A stretch of DNA of 64,000 nt from Streptomyces sp. NRRL S-337 (GTDB lineage Bacteria > Actinomycetota > Actinomycetes > Streptomycetales > Streptomycetaceae). Where the stretch lies: positions 68,326 to 132,325 of the forward strand of contig NZ_JOIX01000012.1 in NCBI RefSeq assembly GCF_000720175.1, written 5' to 3'. Each line of letters starts with the position of its first letter. The first letter of the stretch is position 1. This document shows, in pieces, positions 50,530-59,934 of this stretch. The notes beneath the pieces are model-generated. The model was not told the origin of the DNA and ran no database searches. It worked only from the letters and a program-made list of their open reading frames with translations. Position numbers and translations under genes: made by a program.

Positions 50530-51474
50530 TCACACCGAGGGTGTACCTCGTCCGAGCAGCCGGCTGAGCTCGTGGGCCAGGGCGACCGAGGCGTCGATCT
50601 CGACCTTGCGGATGGATACGCTCTCCACGAGGAAGCCGAACGGCATGCCGAGCTTGCGGCAGAAGGCGATCAGGTCCCGGGCGTTCGCCAAGCAGTGCTG
50701 GTATGACTCGGCCAGGGTGTCGTCCGCATGGCGCAGGGAGTTCTCCAGCCAGCGCGGGACGCCGACGCCGAGCCATTGGAGGAACGCCAGCGTCTTCACC
50801 GAGCCGCACACCGAGAGCGTGAACAGGACGGGCCTCGGTTCGAGGTCCCGCTCGCGGCAGGCGTAGTAGTAATCGGAGACCATGCTTTTCGCCGCGTCGG
50901 CGCTGTAGATGACCTGCGAGATGAAGTACGCGCACCCGGCCACCTGCTTGGCGACGAGCCGCAGATGCTCCTCGGGGCGTTCGGTGATGGCCACGCCACC
51001 GAGCAGCAGGTCTGGGCGGACATCGCGGCGCAGGTCCTGCGCCTCGGACAGGCCGGTCCGCACCGCCTTCCCCTTCGAGGACGCGCCGACGAAGACGCCG
51101 AGCAGCCGGTCGGCGTCGGCCGTCCGCAGCCAGGTCCGCAGCTCCGTCTGGGAGTACTTGCCGACGCACCGGTAGACGACCACCGGACGGTTCCACTTGC
51201 CGAGATAGTCCGCGTGGTACACGGCAGGGTCGATGGTCGGCAGATACGGAAACGGCCGCTGCGCCGGATTACGGTCGCTCTCATCGTCGATGTCGTACAG
51301 CGCCAGACCGTCGACATCGAGGGACTCCAACCGTGCCAGGGTGGCTGCGGTGATCTCCCGGATCCGCTCGGGAGTGTTGCTCAGGCGGGGCGGCGTGATG
51401 CCGAACAACAGGACACCGCTGTCGGCATCGGCCACCCGGCTTCGTAGATCTGTGCCGTCGCTCTGGTTCGCCAT
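50530..51474 (-). CDS. Methylenetetrahydrofolate reductase-like protein
   Basis: A 314-residue TIM-barrel protein resembling the MetF/MTHFR family: FGITPPRLSNTPERIREITA, LDVDGLALYDIDDESDRNPA, RPVVVYRCVGKYSQTELRTW, LLGVFVGASSKGKAVRTGLS, LLLGGVAITERPEEHLRLVA and QVAGCAYFISQVIYSADAAK. The RPEEHLRLVAKQVAGCAYFISQ stretch is split here only for quoting; it parallels the MTHFR segment around the flavin-binding strand. It may reduce methylene-tetrahydrofolate or a related cofactor for a specialised pathway rather than being the housekeeping copy. No methionine synthase gene is adjacent. ATG 51474. Confidence 0.75.
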   Translation of the reverse strand: MANQSDGTDLRSRVADADSGVLLFGITPPRLSNTPERIREITAATLARLESLDVDGLALYDIDDESDRNPAQRPFPYLPTIDPAVYHADYLGKWNRPVVVYRCVGKYSQTELRTWLRTADADRLLGVFVGASSKGKAVRTGLSEAQDLRRDVRPDLLLGGVAITERPEEHLRLVAKQVAGCAYFISQVIYSADAAKSMVSDYYYACRERDLEPRPVLFTLSVCGSVKTLAFLQWLGVGVPRWLENSLRHADDTLAESYQHCLANARDLIAFCRKLGMPFGFLVESVSIRKVEIDASVALAHELSRLLGRGTPSV

Positions 51475-52096
51475 GACGCGGAAGTTAGCAGCTCATCCGC
51501 CATACGGCAGGCGAACACCACCCTGTGAGACCGGACTCGGTTCTGAACCAACTGACGTCCGGCCGCGCGGACCAGATCCACAGGATTTGACAATTGCTCC
51601 AAGGCCGGAGAGTCGCCAGTCAAATGGTCGCCCCCTGGGCTGTCGGCCCACCATGACGGCCAGCATCGGGGAGGCTCTGTGAGGTCGGGGCGGCTGCTCC
51701 GTCACTGCGCCCGCGGCGGGCCCAGCCAGCCGCCCCACCATCGCTCACTCTGCCACACCTCTTACCGGAGCTTGTCAGGGGAGACGAGCTCCGGTAGCTC
51801 TCCTCGCCGTAGGTCTCGACGTCCGGCGGAGACTGCTCAGGCCAGTGAGCTGACGATAGATGTGGAATAGTTCTTCAACGTTGCGCCCACGCAAGTCCCC
51901 TGTCGGCCTCCGGTTGCGGTCTGCCGTACCGTCATCCGCCTTCCCTCACGGGGTTCGCCGTCCGAGCCGGCCAAGCGCGCCGCCTGTCGTTGCCGACCGA
52001 GGTTCCGGTACAGGACGGGCACTCCCGGGCGCCACGCAGTGAGCCCGGCAGTGGGCGAGGGGCCTCCGCACCGGCAAGATGCTGCAGCGTACCGGG
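51475..52096. other. Region without a supported gene
   Basis: About 620 bases between the MTHFR-like start and the lipoprotein stop. Only noise-like open frames; I see no IS end or hairpin worth naming. Confidence 0.45.
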
Positions 52097-52708
52097 CTAC
52101 TTCACAGACCACCTAAGGGGTTGGTCGTAGAAGCCCTGGGAGTACGTGACGTACTTGATCTTGGCGTTGGCAGGAATCAGGTAGGGCTCACACATGGTGC
52201 GCTCCTCGCCCCGCTGCCAGAGGTCCTCGTCTTCGATGTCCTTGACGGCATCGAAGCGCTTGCAGTCCTTCGGCATGGCGGTGAGATCGGCGATGAGGAG
52301 GAATCTGGTGGCAGGGCTGCCATCGGTGGTTTCAGCCCCGATGTTGACCATTGGCTCGGGCTCCTTCACGGCAGAGCCTCCAACGTGCTTGGCTCGGACG
52401 TAGACCCACGCGATCTTCTGGCCGTCGAATTTGCTGTCGTTGAGTTCCTTCAGGTCCTTCGGCTTGCCTTCGACGACTTTGGTGGGGGTGATGGTGAATC
52501 TTCCGGTCTTGTTGTACTTGGTGATCTCCTGCTCCTGGCTGGACTGGCCGAGTGTGAGCACCGCTGAGGCCGTGCTTTTTATGGCACTGGGCTGGTTGTC
52601 CTGGAAGAGGTTGCCAGCTCCTGTGCTGCACGCGGCGACGGTGCTGAGGGTGGTCATGCTGGCGGCTATCAGTCCAAATCGTCGGAGCTGCGTTCTTTTC
52701 GGGTTCAT
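52097..52708 (-). CDS. Putative secreted lipoprotein
   Basis: A 203-residue lipoprotein from ATG 52708 with AGGA just upstream. The signal is RFGLIAASMTTLSTVAACST, lipidated Cys at about 27. The mature part has ALTLGQSS-like QSSQEQEITKYNKTGRFTIT, then KIAWVYVRAKHVGGSAVKEP and CEPYLIPANAKIKYVTYSQG. The beta-rich layout with FTITPTKV and VYVRAKHVGG resembles the immunoglobulin-like (DUF4352-like) lipoproteins of actinobacteria. Anchored outside the membrane; function unknown. Confidence 0.8.
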   Translation of the reverse strand: MNPKRTQLRRFGLIAASMTTLSTVAACSTGAGNLFQDNQPSAIKSTASAVLTLGQSSQEQEITKYNKTGRFTITPTKVVEGKPKDLKELNDSKFDGQKIAWVYVRAKHVGGSAVKEPEPMVNIGAETTDGSPATRFLLIADLTAMPKDCKRFDAVKDIEDEDLWQRGEERTMCEPYLIPANAKIKYVTYSQGFYDQPLRWSVK

Positions 52709-53299
52709 GTTCTTCCTGCGGCTTAGTGGACGTCTCGGGTGGTGGGGCCGGGGAAGTGCTGGGTGGCCTGGTGGTCGTCCATGATCTGCCAAGGTCAACG
52801 GTTGTGCTCAGCCCGGGAGTTCCTCCTACGACAGAGGGATGAGGAGGCCGTTGCCACCGTCACCGCCCGCAGCACCAGTCCCCCCCGGCACGCTGCCTCG
52901 GTACGTTCGGCCGCTGGTCGCCTCGCCGGCCTTTCTGATCTGTGAGTTGACTTCTGTGTTGTTGGTCGGCGTACCCCTCAAATTGCGTTCACGTCACCGC
53001 GGCGGGGTCGTCGTATCGTGGAGAGCCTGGCCTGGAGCGCCGCTCTCGGCACATGTGGCGTCCGGGTTCGTGTCAGGCCATAGGCGCTGGTCAAGCGCAG
53101 CTGCGGCGGTCGTCATCTCGGCGTGCGTGAGCTGATCTGTCTGCGGGTCAAGGACTGTGGGCGGGTGCGGGCTGTCCCTTGTGCCGCGTGAGATCGACGA
53201 GTTGAAGGGGGACCGGCCCAGGACAGGTGTGCCATAGCGGGCAAGTTGTTCCTCGACAGCCAAGTCAAAGTCCTCGACGGGGCCGCTCCAGTCGGTGCC
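52709..53299. other. Region without a supported gene
   Basis: About 590 bases upstream of the lipoprotein gene. No supported gene; the right end runs into an IS5 remnant. Confidence 0.45.
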
Positions 53300-53419
53300 T
53301 GGCTCCGCCCATCAAAACGCCTGCGGATCCGCTACGAGATACGCGCCGATCTCCATCTCGGCCTGCTCCAACTCGCCTGCGGCATCATCTGCTTGAGGAG
53401 ACTCGGGATCTCATTTTGA
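53300..53419 (+). pseudogene. IS5-family transposase C-terminal fragment
   Basis: The frame reads WLRPSKRLRIRYEIRADLHL followed by GLLQLACGIICLRRLGISF and a TGA at 53417-53419: the last 39 residues of an IS5-type transposase. The upstream part is missing or unreadable. Confidence 0.7.
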
Positions 53420-53524
53420 AATCATCAGTAAGGGCAGGTGAGGAGATGAAGGTGGCCATCTCGGTGGTCCGGAGCCCGCCGCCCAGGACTACCCGAGCGC
53501 GTTCGTGCTGGTCAGCGGGCTAAA

Positions 53525-53553
53525 GAACTCCTAACAGAATGACTTCAGGCGTC
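53525..53553 (-). mobile_element. Isolated, inverted end of the IS5 element at 54.3-55.2 kb
   Basis: GAACTCCTAACAGAATGACT then TCAGGCGTC is the reverse complement of the right end at 55184-55212 with three or four mismatches. It lies 17 bases before the HEAT-repeat gene, pointing the other way from the full element downstream. Confidence 0.7.
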
Positions 53554-53569
53554 ACAGTAGGCTCCTGTC

Positions 53570-54316
53570 ATGACGCTCGCGTACTGGGAACGGCACCGCT
53601 TCGACGACGCGGCGATGGCGGCCGACCGGGACGAACTGCTGAAGTCGGCGGACCAGAACCCTGACCCGCGCGCCGCCTTCCTCAACCTGCTGCGCTCCGG
53701 GCAGCGGGACGCGGTGTGCACGGCGCTGGAGTACTTCCACTACGAGGACCGGCAAGCTCGGTGGGGTTTTGGTAATCCGCTGGACGAGCATGCTGTGGAG
53801 GTGCTGGACCGTGCCCGGTGGGTGCTGCGCGGTACGCCGCTGCCGGAAGCACAAGGGCAGGACCGGGCGAGCGCGCTGTGGGCAGTCCAGAACCACGCCG
53901 AGGCTGTGGACGCCCCATTGATCATCGCCGCGCTGCGCGCCGTGGACGGCGACGTCGTCGACGATGGCGCCGTGTCCGCCGCCGGGCAGTGTCTTTACGC
54001 CTGCGATGTCCCTGAGGATCCGGAACTTGTCGCCCAGCTGGGCGCGATGGCCCTGGACGAGTACCGCCCCCTGCGAGTCCGCGAGGCGTGTGCAAGGGCG
54101 CTGGCCTCGGCGGAGTCCGACCAGGCCGCCGAGCTCGCGCTACGGCTGACCGGCCTCCCCGAAATCGAACTCCAGCTGGCTGGCGCCCTTGTCCTCACCG
54201 CCCACATCGACACGCATCGCCTCCTCCTCGAACGCCTGCTGGCCACCTGGCCCCCCAACACCCCCCATGCGGACGACATCCGCGACGCCTTGGAGGAGGA
54301 TGAGGATGACGCGTGA
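53570..54316 (+). CDS. HEAT-repeat-like protein
   Basis: A 248-residue all-helical protein built of alpha-hairpins of about 35 residues: DPRAAFLNLLRSGQRDAVCT, DRASALWAVQNHAEAVDAPL, DDGAVSAAGQCLYACDVPED, PLRVREACARALASAESDQA and IELQLAGALVLTAHIDTHRL. The repeating pattern of a helix ending in Ala/Leu followed by Asp/Pro turns is that of HEAT or ARM scaffolds that bind proteins. The acidic tail LEEDEDDA ends it. It lies between two inverted copies of an IS5 end, so it may have been carried by that element. Function unknown. Confidence 0.75.
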   Translation: MTLAYWERHRFDDAAMAADRDELLKSADQNPDPRAAFLNLLRSGQRDAVCTALEYFHYEDRQARWGFGNPLDEHAVEVLDRARWVLRGTPLPEAQGQDRASALWAVQNHAEAVDAPLIIAALRAVDGDVVDDGAVSAAGQCLYACDVPEDPELVAQLGAMALDEYRPLRVREACARALASAESDQAAELALRLTGLPEIELQLAGALVLTAHIDTHRLLLERLLATWPPNTPHADDIRDALEEDEDDA

Positions 54317-54324
54317 CGTATGCG

Positions 54325-55214
54325 TGAACTCCTGACGAATGATCTTCGAGGTGGTTGGATCACCCTGGGATTGATGATCCGGGGGTGCGGGGTGGCTCGG
54401 CCGAAGCCGTGGGATGTTGATGACGAGTTGTGGGCGGTGATCGAGCCGCTGTTGCCGAGAGTTGAGCGTCGGATGCGGCATCCCGGCGCAAGCGGCATCC
54501 GGACCGGCTGGTGTTTCAGGGCATCCTGTTCGTGCTGCACACCGGGATCGCCTGGGAACACCTGCCGCAGGAGCTCGGCTTCGGTTCGGGGATGACCTGC
54601 TGGCGTCGCCTGGCCGAGTGGACCGAGGCCGGTGTGTGGCCCCGGCTGCACCAGACTCTGCTGGCGAAGCTGCGCGGCGCGAACGCCCTGGACTTGTCCC
54701 GGGCGGCGGTCGACGGCTCCCACATCCGGGCGTTAAAGGGGGCTCCAAGACGGGACGAAGTCCTGTCGACCGGGGTAGAACAGGCAGTAAGCACCACCTG
54801 ATCATCGATGCCACCGGCATCCCGCTCGCCGCCACCTTGACCGGCGGCAACCGCAACGACGTCACCCAACTGATCCCACTGCTGGAGGCGGTCCCGCCCG
54901 TGCGCGGCAAGCGCGGCCGGCCCCGGCGCCGCCCGACCGCGGTGCTGGGCGACCGCGGCTACGACCACGACAAGTACCGCCGCCTGGTCCGGGATCTCGG
55001 CGTGAAGCCGCTGATCGCCCACCGCGGCACCGAGCACGGCTCCGGCCTGGGCACCCAACGCTGGGTCGTAGAGCGCGCGTTCGCCCACCTGCACTGGTTC
55101 CGCCGCCTGCGGATCCGCTGGGAGATACGCGACGACATCCACGAAGCCTTCCTCACCCTCGGATGCGCACTCATCTGCTGGCGACGCCTGAAGTCATTGC
55201 GATAGGAGTTCTAA
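54325..55214 (+). pseudogene. IS5-family element, transposase in three frames
   Basis: Terminal repeats GAACTCCTGACGAATGATCT (left, 54325) and, inward from 55214, GAACTCCTATCGCAATGACT. The transposase reads WDVDDELWAVIEPLLPRVER in one frame, then VFQGILFVLHTGIAWEHLPQ through the first Asp (AAVDGSHIRALKG) in the second from about 54490, then SKHHLIIDATGIPLAATLTG, LGDRGYDHDKYRRLVRDLGV and QRWVVERAFAHLHWFRRLRI in the third from about 54745 to 55205. The catalytic residues are all present, so only two single-base indels inactivate it. Confidence 0.8.
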
Positions 55215-55346
55215 GAGGGCTGGTCATGGCTGGCAACGCGGCTCTGGAACAGGCGACGTTGACCTTCGAGGACGTCACCGTCGGGCGAGAGCCGCCCCTG
55301 CCGTCCGGCGCCGGGTCCGGAAGGCAGGGGCTCCGCATGCCGCGGC

Positions 55347-55762
<416 letters not shown>

Positions 55763-55902
55763 TCACCGGAGACCAAGATCATTTGTTGATCAGAAATTTG
55801 TGCACTTTTTGCAGTGCCTGGAGGCTCGCCGTGAGCGGCTTCGAGGGCGCCAATGAGTCACAGGGCGCCGGCGAGGGCGACGAGGAGGGGCTTCCACGTC
55901 TT

Positions 55903-56856
55903 CTACCGGGCCTCGCCGAAGGTCCGTCGGTAGGCGCCGGGGGTGGTACCGACGGAGGCCCGGAAGTGGCGGCGCAGGTTGACGGCGGACATGAGCCCTA
56001 CCCTGGTGGCAATGGCCTCTACCGGCAGGTCGGTCTGTTCCAGCAGGACCTGTGCTGCATAGAGGCGTTGGCGGAGGAGCCACTGACCGGGGCTGGTGCC
56101 GAGCTGTCGGGCGAAGCGTCGGGCGAGGGTTCGGCTCGACAGTCCGGCGTGTTCGGCGAGCCGGTCGAGGGTCAGCCGGGTGCCGAGCCGAGAGGTGGCC
56201 CACTCCAGCAGGGGTGCCAGTGACTCGTCCGCTCTGGCGGGGATGGGCTGTGCGGCGTACTGGAGTTGGCTGCCCTCCCGGTGTGGCGGCAGCACCATGC
56301 TCCGGGCGACTTGCGCGGCGTACGCCGCCCCGTGGTCGGAGCGCACGAGGTGCAGGCACAGATCGATGCCGGCGCCGGTCCCGGCGCTGGTCGCCACGTC
56401 GCCGTGGTCCACGTACAGCACGTCCGGAACCACCTGCACCTTGGGGAATTCCGCGGCGAGTTGGTCCGTGCGGCGCCAGTGGGTGGTGGCGCGGCGGCCG
56501 TCGAGCAGGCCGGCCTGGGCGAGGACGAACGCACCCGTGCAGATGGCGACGATCCTGGCCCCGCTGCGGTGTGCCCCCAGCAGCGCTTCCAGGATCGCGG
56601 GCGGCACCGGGGCGCCGGGCGGCTGCCAGCCCGGGACGACCACGGTGTCCGCCTCCTCCAGGGCCTCCATTCCGGCGTCGACGAGCATCGAGTAGCCGAC
56701 GGTGGTCGTCACGGACCCGGGACGCTCGCTGCACACCCGGAAGTCGTAGTGCACCGGCAGGTCGGGCCGGACGGTGCCGAAGACCTCGGCGGCGCAGGCG
56801 AGTTCGAAGGGCGACTGGGGCGAGTTGAGCAGGGCCACCACCCGATGACGGTTCAT
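55903..56856 (-). CDS. GlxA-family AraC-type regulator
   Basis: A 317-residue regulator with an N-terminal DJ-1/PfpI-like domain (VVALLNSPQSPFELACAAEV, IVAICTGAFVLAQAGLLDGR with the nucleophile-elbow Cys, ATTHWRRTDQLAAEFPKVQV) and a C-terminal AraC double HTH (LTLDRLAEHAGLSSRTLARR, GQWLLRQRLYAAQVLLEQTD, VGLMSAVNLRRHFRASVGTT). The signature places it among GlxA-type activators. It is divergent from the cupin gene at 56928, 71 bases away, and should activate it or its own unit; the signal is unknown. Confidence 0.92.
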   Translation of the reverse strand: MNRHRVVALLNSPQSPFELACAAEVFGTVRPDLPVHYDFRVCSERPGSVTTTVGYSMLVDAGMEALEEADTVVVPGWQPPGAPVPPAILEALLGAHRSGARIVAICTGAFVLAQAGLLDGRRATTHWRRTDQLAAEFPKVQVVPDVLYVDHGDVATSAGTGAGIDLCLHLVRSDHGAAYAAQVARSMVLPPHREGSQLQYAAQPIPARADESLAPLLEWATSRLGTRLTLDRLAEHAGLSSRTLARRFARQLGTSPGQWLLRQRLYAAQVLLEQTDLPVEAIATRVGLMSAVNLRRHFRASVGTTPGAYRRTFGEAR

Positions 56857-56927
56857 GGCAGGAATGTACCCGTGGATGTCTTTCCGGACTCTCGGGCTGG
56901 GGGCCTCGCCTGGCCCACAGTGGTGTC

Positions 56928-57260
56928 ATGAGCGAATCCACCCAGGCCGAAGCCCTGAAGATCACCGTCCAGGTCGAGGACGTCGCACCGGCCGAAGTCG
57001 TGCCCGGAATCGTGCGCCGAAGGCTCCCGGGGTCCGAGTACGCCAGGGGCTGGCTGATCGACTTCGCCCCGGGAACCGAGTGGCCGGAGGTCGACCTGCA
57101 CGACAGCGAGGAGCGCTACTACGTGCTGAGCGGCGAGGTGATCGAGGGAGAGGAACGCCACGGGCCCGGGACATACGTGGTGTTCGCGCCGGGCAGCCGC
57201 CACCGGCCCCGCACCGAGAAAGGCGCACGGATGCTCGGGATCACAGTGCTGCACCGCTGA
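56928..57260 (+). CDS. Small cupin protein
   Basis: A 110-residue single-domain cupin: the first motif region is EVDLHDSEERYYVLSGEVIE (H...EE-Y...G) and the second is GPGTYVVFAPGSRHRPRTEK (G-Y...P-xxH). It has the metal-ligand His and Glu residues expected for a ChrR-like or anti-sigma/oxygenase cupin. It begins 71 bases from the divergent GlxA regulator and has no downstream partner within 45 bases except a GNAT on the same strand. Probably a small-molecule metal enzyme or sensor; substrate unknown. Confidence 0.85.
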   Translation: MSESTQAEALKITVQVEDVAPAEVVPGIVRRRLPGSEYARGWLIDFAPGTEWPEVDLHDSEERYYVLSGEVIEGEERHGPGTYVVFAPGSRHRPRTEKGARMLGITVLHR

Positions 57261-57305
57261 CCACGCTGTCTTCATCCGGCCGTCTCCGCCGTCCGGACAC
57301 GCCTC

Positions 57306-57905
57306 GTGGCGGCGGGTGACCGGAGTCATGTCCTGCGCCAACTGGCACTCCCGGCAGTTTGGATCACCATACGGCACTTCGGTACTGACGTCCTCACCAT
57401 CGCCGACGAGCTCACCGAGGCGTATGTCACTGTCTTCACTGCCCCGCCCTGGGGAGACCGCGACTCCGAGGCGACCAGGACGGCATTCCGGAAGCGGATC
57501 GAGACGGACGCGCGCCGCCCCGGGTTCCGGGCCGTTGTGTCCTTGGCGGACAACGGCGATGTCGACGGCTTCGTCACGGGCTGGACCACCCCGGCTCCTT
57601 TCCGCGCCGACCGCGCTTACAGCAAGGTGACCGAACGGCTCGGCCCCGACCGGGTGGCGGAGCTTCTGGTGGGGCGTTTCGAGATCGACGAACTGGGAGT
57701 CCGGCCACATGCCCGTGGCACCGGTCTGGGGCGGCTACTGCTGTCCGCCCTCGTCGGCACCGTACCCGGCGGTCGGGCATGGCTGCTCACCTGGAACCAG
57801 GCGCACGAAACCCTCGCGTTCTACCGCCGGAACGGCTGGCGGGAACCCGAGCCACTTCCGGGCAGGGAGACAGATATCGTCGTATTCCTGTCTCCTGCCT
57901 GCTGA
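57306..57905 (+). CDS. GNAT-family acetyltransferase
   Basis: A 199-residue GNAT protein from GTG 57306. The acetyl-CoA-binding signature is ELGVRPHARGTGLGRLLLSA (RxxGxG), preceded by a strand with FRAVVSLADNGDVDGFVTGW and followed by ETLAFYRRNGWREPEPLPG, the typical beta-5/alpha-4 region. The early part (TEAYVTVFTAPPWGDRDSEA) fits the WGD-type N-terminus of actinobacterial GNATs. It lies 45 bases after the cupin stop and could be cotranscribed with it. Substrate unknown. Confidence 0.82.
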   Translation: MAAGDRSHVLRQLALPAVWITIRHFGTDVLTIADELTEAYVTVFTAPPWGDRDSEATRTAFRKRIETDARRPGFRAVVSLADNGDVDGFVTGWTTPAPFRADRAYSKVTERLGPDRVAELLVGRFEIDELGVRPHARGTGLGRLLLSALVGTVPGGRAWLLTWNQAHETLAFYRRNGWREPEPLPGRETDIVVFLSPAC

Positions 57906-58410
57906 CGCAGTGCTGCGACGCCCGAACGATGACTGGTCCGCTGTACGAGTGGGTGGTCGGACAGCGTGGGAGGGTGGCCCATGGGTGGGGGCGAGGGCGC
58001 CTGCCTTGGCCCGCCCCTGACAGCCGGGCTGTGGTCGGCCAGTGCGGCCGGCTCGCGGTAGGCCCGACCGCGGGTCGGGGGCCTGATCCACCTGGGCCGG
58101 CTGTGCGCCGGGCCGGGCGTCCCGCTCGCAACGACCCACCGCTGCCGGATCGGTCTGCAAAAGCGACCGCGCCGGAGTCGAGCGGCTGACGGACGAGGCC
58201 CTGGAGCTGCCGCGCATCGCCTACGAGCGTTGCCATGGGCGCGACTACCGCTTCACCTGCGTCCGAGGCCGACTGCTACCCCGGTGAGCCGGTCTTCGTC
58301 CAACTCCACCACGACGTGACGAAGTCAATGGACGCGCCCTGACGTCAATCCGGAAGCGGTTGCTTGACGGGCGCGAGGTGTAACTGAAATTGTTCTTTCA
58401 AGGAGGCTTG
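57906..58410. other. Degenerate stretch with a possible carotenoid oxygenase scrap
   Basis: About 500 bases without an intact gene. On the + strand near 58165-58285 one frame reads AGVERLTDEALELPRIAYER followed by CHGRDYRFTC, and another at 58280-58341 reads YPGEPVFVQLHHDVTKSMDA. The ELPRIxYERCHGRxYR and PGEPVFV segments resemble the C-terminal region of carotenoid cleavage oxygenases, suggesting a decayed remnant. Low confidence. Confidence 0.35.
58385..58400. promoter_or_regulatory. Rrf2 operator motif, site 1
   Basis: TGAAATTGTTCTTTCA, a palindrome containing AATTGTTCT, just upstream of and touching the AAGGAGG of the Rrf2 gene; suits autorepression. Confidence 0.65.
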
Positions 58411-58848
58411 ATGGCTGCGAACAGCAGGCTCACCGTTGCCGTTCACGTATTGGTCTGGATGGCACTGGTGCAGGGGCGAGGCCGGGACCTGGTGACTTCG
58501 GAACAGGCCGCCGACAGCGTGAACACCAACCCGGTCGTCATCCGGCGCAGTCTCGGCGCGTTGCGCCGAGCCGGCTTGGTCGAGGTCCGCCACGGCGCCG
58601 GCGCCGGCTGGCGGCTGGCCCGCGAGCCGGACCGGATCACCTTGCTGGAGGTCTACCAGGCGGTCGAGGACGAGGCGCTGTTCGGCCTGCACCGAAGCGA
58701 GCCGAACCCGCGGTGCCCGGTGGGCGCGGGCATCCGCCCTGCCCTGCAGCGTGCCTATGGCGAGGTCGAGGAAGCGGCGCGGAAAGCCCTGGGGCGGACG
58801 ACGATCGGGGACATGCTGCGAGAGACGCTGGCTGCACGGCCGGCATAG
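58411..58848 (+). CDS. Rrf2-family repressor
   Basis: A 145-residue Rrf2 protein from ATG 58411 with AAGGAGG five bases upstream. The winged helix is TVAVHVLVWMALVQGRGRDL with TSEQAADSVNTNPVVIRRSL and GALRRAGLVEVRHGAGAGWR; the dimerisation helix follows (ITLLEVYQAVEDEALFGLHR). The three-Cys iron-sulfur motif of NsrR/IscR is absent; only one Cys (NPRCPVG) is present, so it more likely senses thiols or oxidation, like YwnA-type members. Its 5' region and that of the next gene share an AATTGTTCT motif, so it should repress both. Confidence 0.9.
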   Translation: MAANSRLTVAVHVLVWMALVQGRGRDLVTSEQAADSVNTNPVVIRRSLGALRRAGLVEVRHGAGAGWRLAREPDRITLLEVYQAVEDEALFGLHRSEPNPRCPVGAGIRPALQRAYGEVEEAARKALGRTTIGDMLRETLAARPA

Positions 58849-58895
58849 CCCTACCCGGCGGACACCCGCCGTTTTTTCACGCACATTGATGTAAC

Positions 58896-58911
58896 AAGAA
58901 TTGTTCTCTCT
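58896..58911. promoter_or_regulatory. Rrf2 operator motif, site 2
   Basis: AAGAATTGTTCTCTCT, sharing AATTGTTCT (58899-58907) and AGAA..TTCT symmetry with site 1, 19 bases before the oxidoreductase start codon. Confidence 0.65.
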
Positions 58912-58929
58912 AGGGAAGAGGAGAGCCCG

Positions 58930-59934
58930 GTGCATGGGATCCAGTACCGAGAGCACGGAGGGTACGACAAGCTGCGCCTGGTCGAGATGGAGGTTCCCGA
59001 ACCGTTGCCCGGTCAGGCACTGGTCCGAGTGACCGTCGGCACGGTGAGCCCGCTGGACGACACCGTGCGCGCCGGGCGCATGTCACCAGCCCTGTGCAAG
59101 CCGCTTCCGATCGTTCCGGGTGGAGCCGCCGTCGGCGTGGTGGTCGACGCGGGGGCAAGCGGCTTGACCGAAGGCGCCCGAGTAGCGATCAACGGACAGG
59201 GACGCGGCCTGAGCACGGACGGCACTTGGCGGGAGTACGTTGCGGAGTACCCTGAGGCGCTCACCCCGCTGCCCGGCGAAGTCGGTGATCGGCAGGTGGC
59301 CGCGATACTCGCGGGAGCCGGATACTCCACCGCCTATCTTGCACTCACCGAACTGGCCGGCTTCCGGCCGGGCCAGAGCATCCTTGCGCCGGGCATCGGT
59401 GGCGCGGTCGGGATGGGAGCTGCCCACGTCGCCGCGCAGCTGGGTGCCTCGATGGTGATCTCCACGGCCGGCCGCACCGACAAAGCCGAGCAGGCCCGGG
59501 CGGCCGGTTTCGACAACATCATCGACCTGTCGCAGGAGTCCCTGCGTGAGGGCGTGGCGCGACTCACCGAAGGCAGGGGCGTCGATGTCGTCCTCGACGG
59601 CGTCGCAGGCCCACTGCTCGGCGACGCACTTGCCGCACTGGCCCACGGCGGCAACTACATCGCCGTCGGCTACTCCGGAGGTACCCGCGGCACGGTCGAC
59701 GTGACCGACCTCATTTGGAAGACCGCCCGCGTCCACGGCTACAAATTCGACATGTTCCCGGCAGACGTCACCCGTGCCGCACGGCAGACCCTCGTCGACT
59801 GGCTGGTCGAGAAGCGGTTCGAGCCCATTGTCGCAAGGGAGTTCCCCCTGGCTCAGGCGGCCGAGGCGCAGCGCCACCTGATCGAGGACAGGCCCTTCGG
59901 CCGGGTGCTCCTGACCATGGGCGCCAGGGACTGA
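58930..59934 (+). CDS. NADPH:quinone reductase-like MDR alcohol dehydrogenase
   Basis: A 334-residue zinc-independent medium-chain dehydrogenase/reductase. GTG 58930 follows GAGGAGAG. The GroES-like part has HGIQYREHGGYDKLRLVEME, VRVTVGTVSPLDDTVRAGRM and LPIVPGGAAVGVVVDAG. The Rossmann part has ILAPGIGGAVGMGAAHVAAQ (GxGGxG-type), LGASMVISTAGRTDKAEQAR, GVDVVLDGVAGPLLGDALAA and GGNYIAVGYSGGTRGTVDVT. It would reduce quinones or enones with NADPH. An Rrf2 repressor upstream and a shared motif in its promoter point to induction by an electrophile or oxidant; this pairing is common in actinobacteria. Confidence 0.92.
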   Translation: MHGIQYREHGGYDKLRLVEMEVPEPLPGQALVRVTVGTVSPLDDTVRAGRMSPALCKPLPIVPGGAAVGVVVDAGASGLTEGARVAINGQGRGLSTDGTWREYVAEYPEALTPLPGEVGDRQVAAILAGAGYSTAYLALTELAGFRPGQSILAPGIGGAVGMGAAHVAAQLGASMVISTAGRTDKAEQARAAGFDNIIDLSQESLREGVARLTEGRGVDVVLDGVAGPLLGDALAALAHGGNYIAVGYSGGTRGTVDVTDLIWKTARVHGYKFDMFPADVTRAARQTLVDWLVEKRFEPIVAREFPLAQAAEAQRHLIEDRPFGRVLLTMGARD

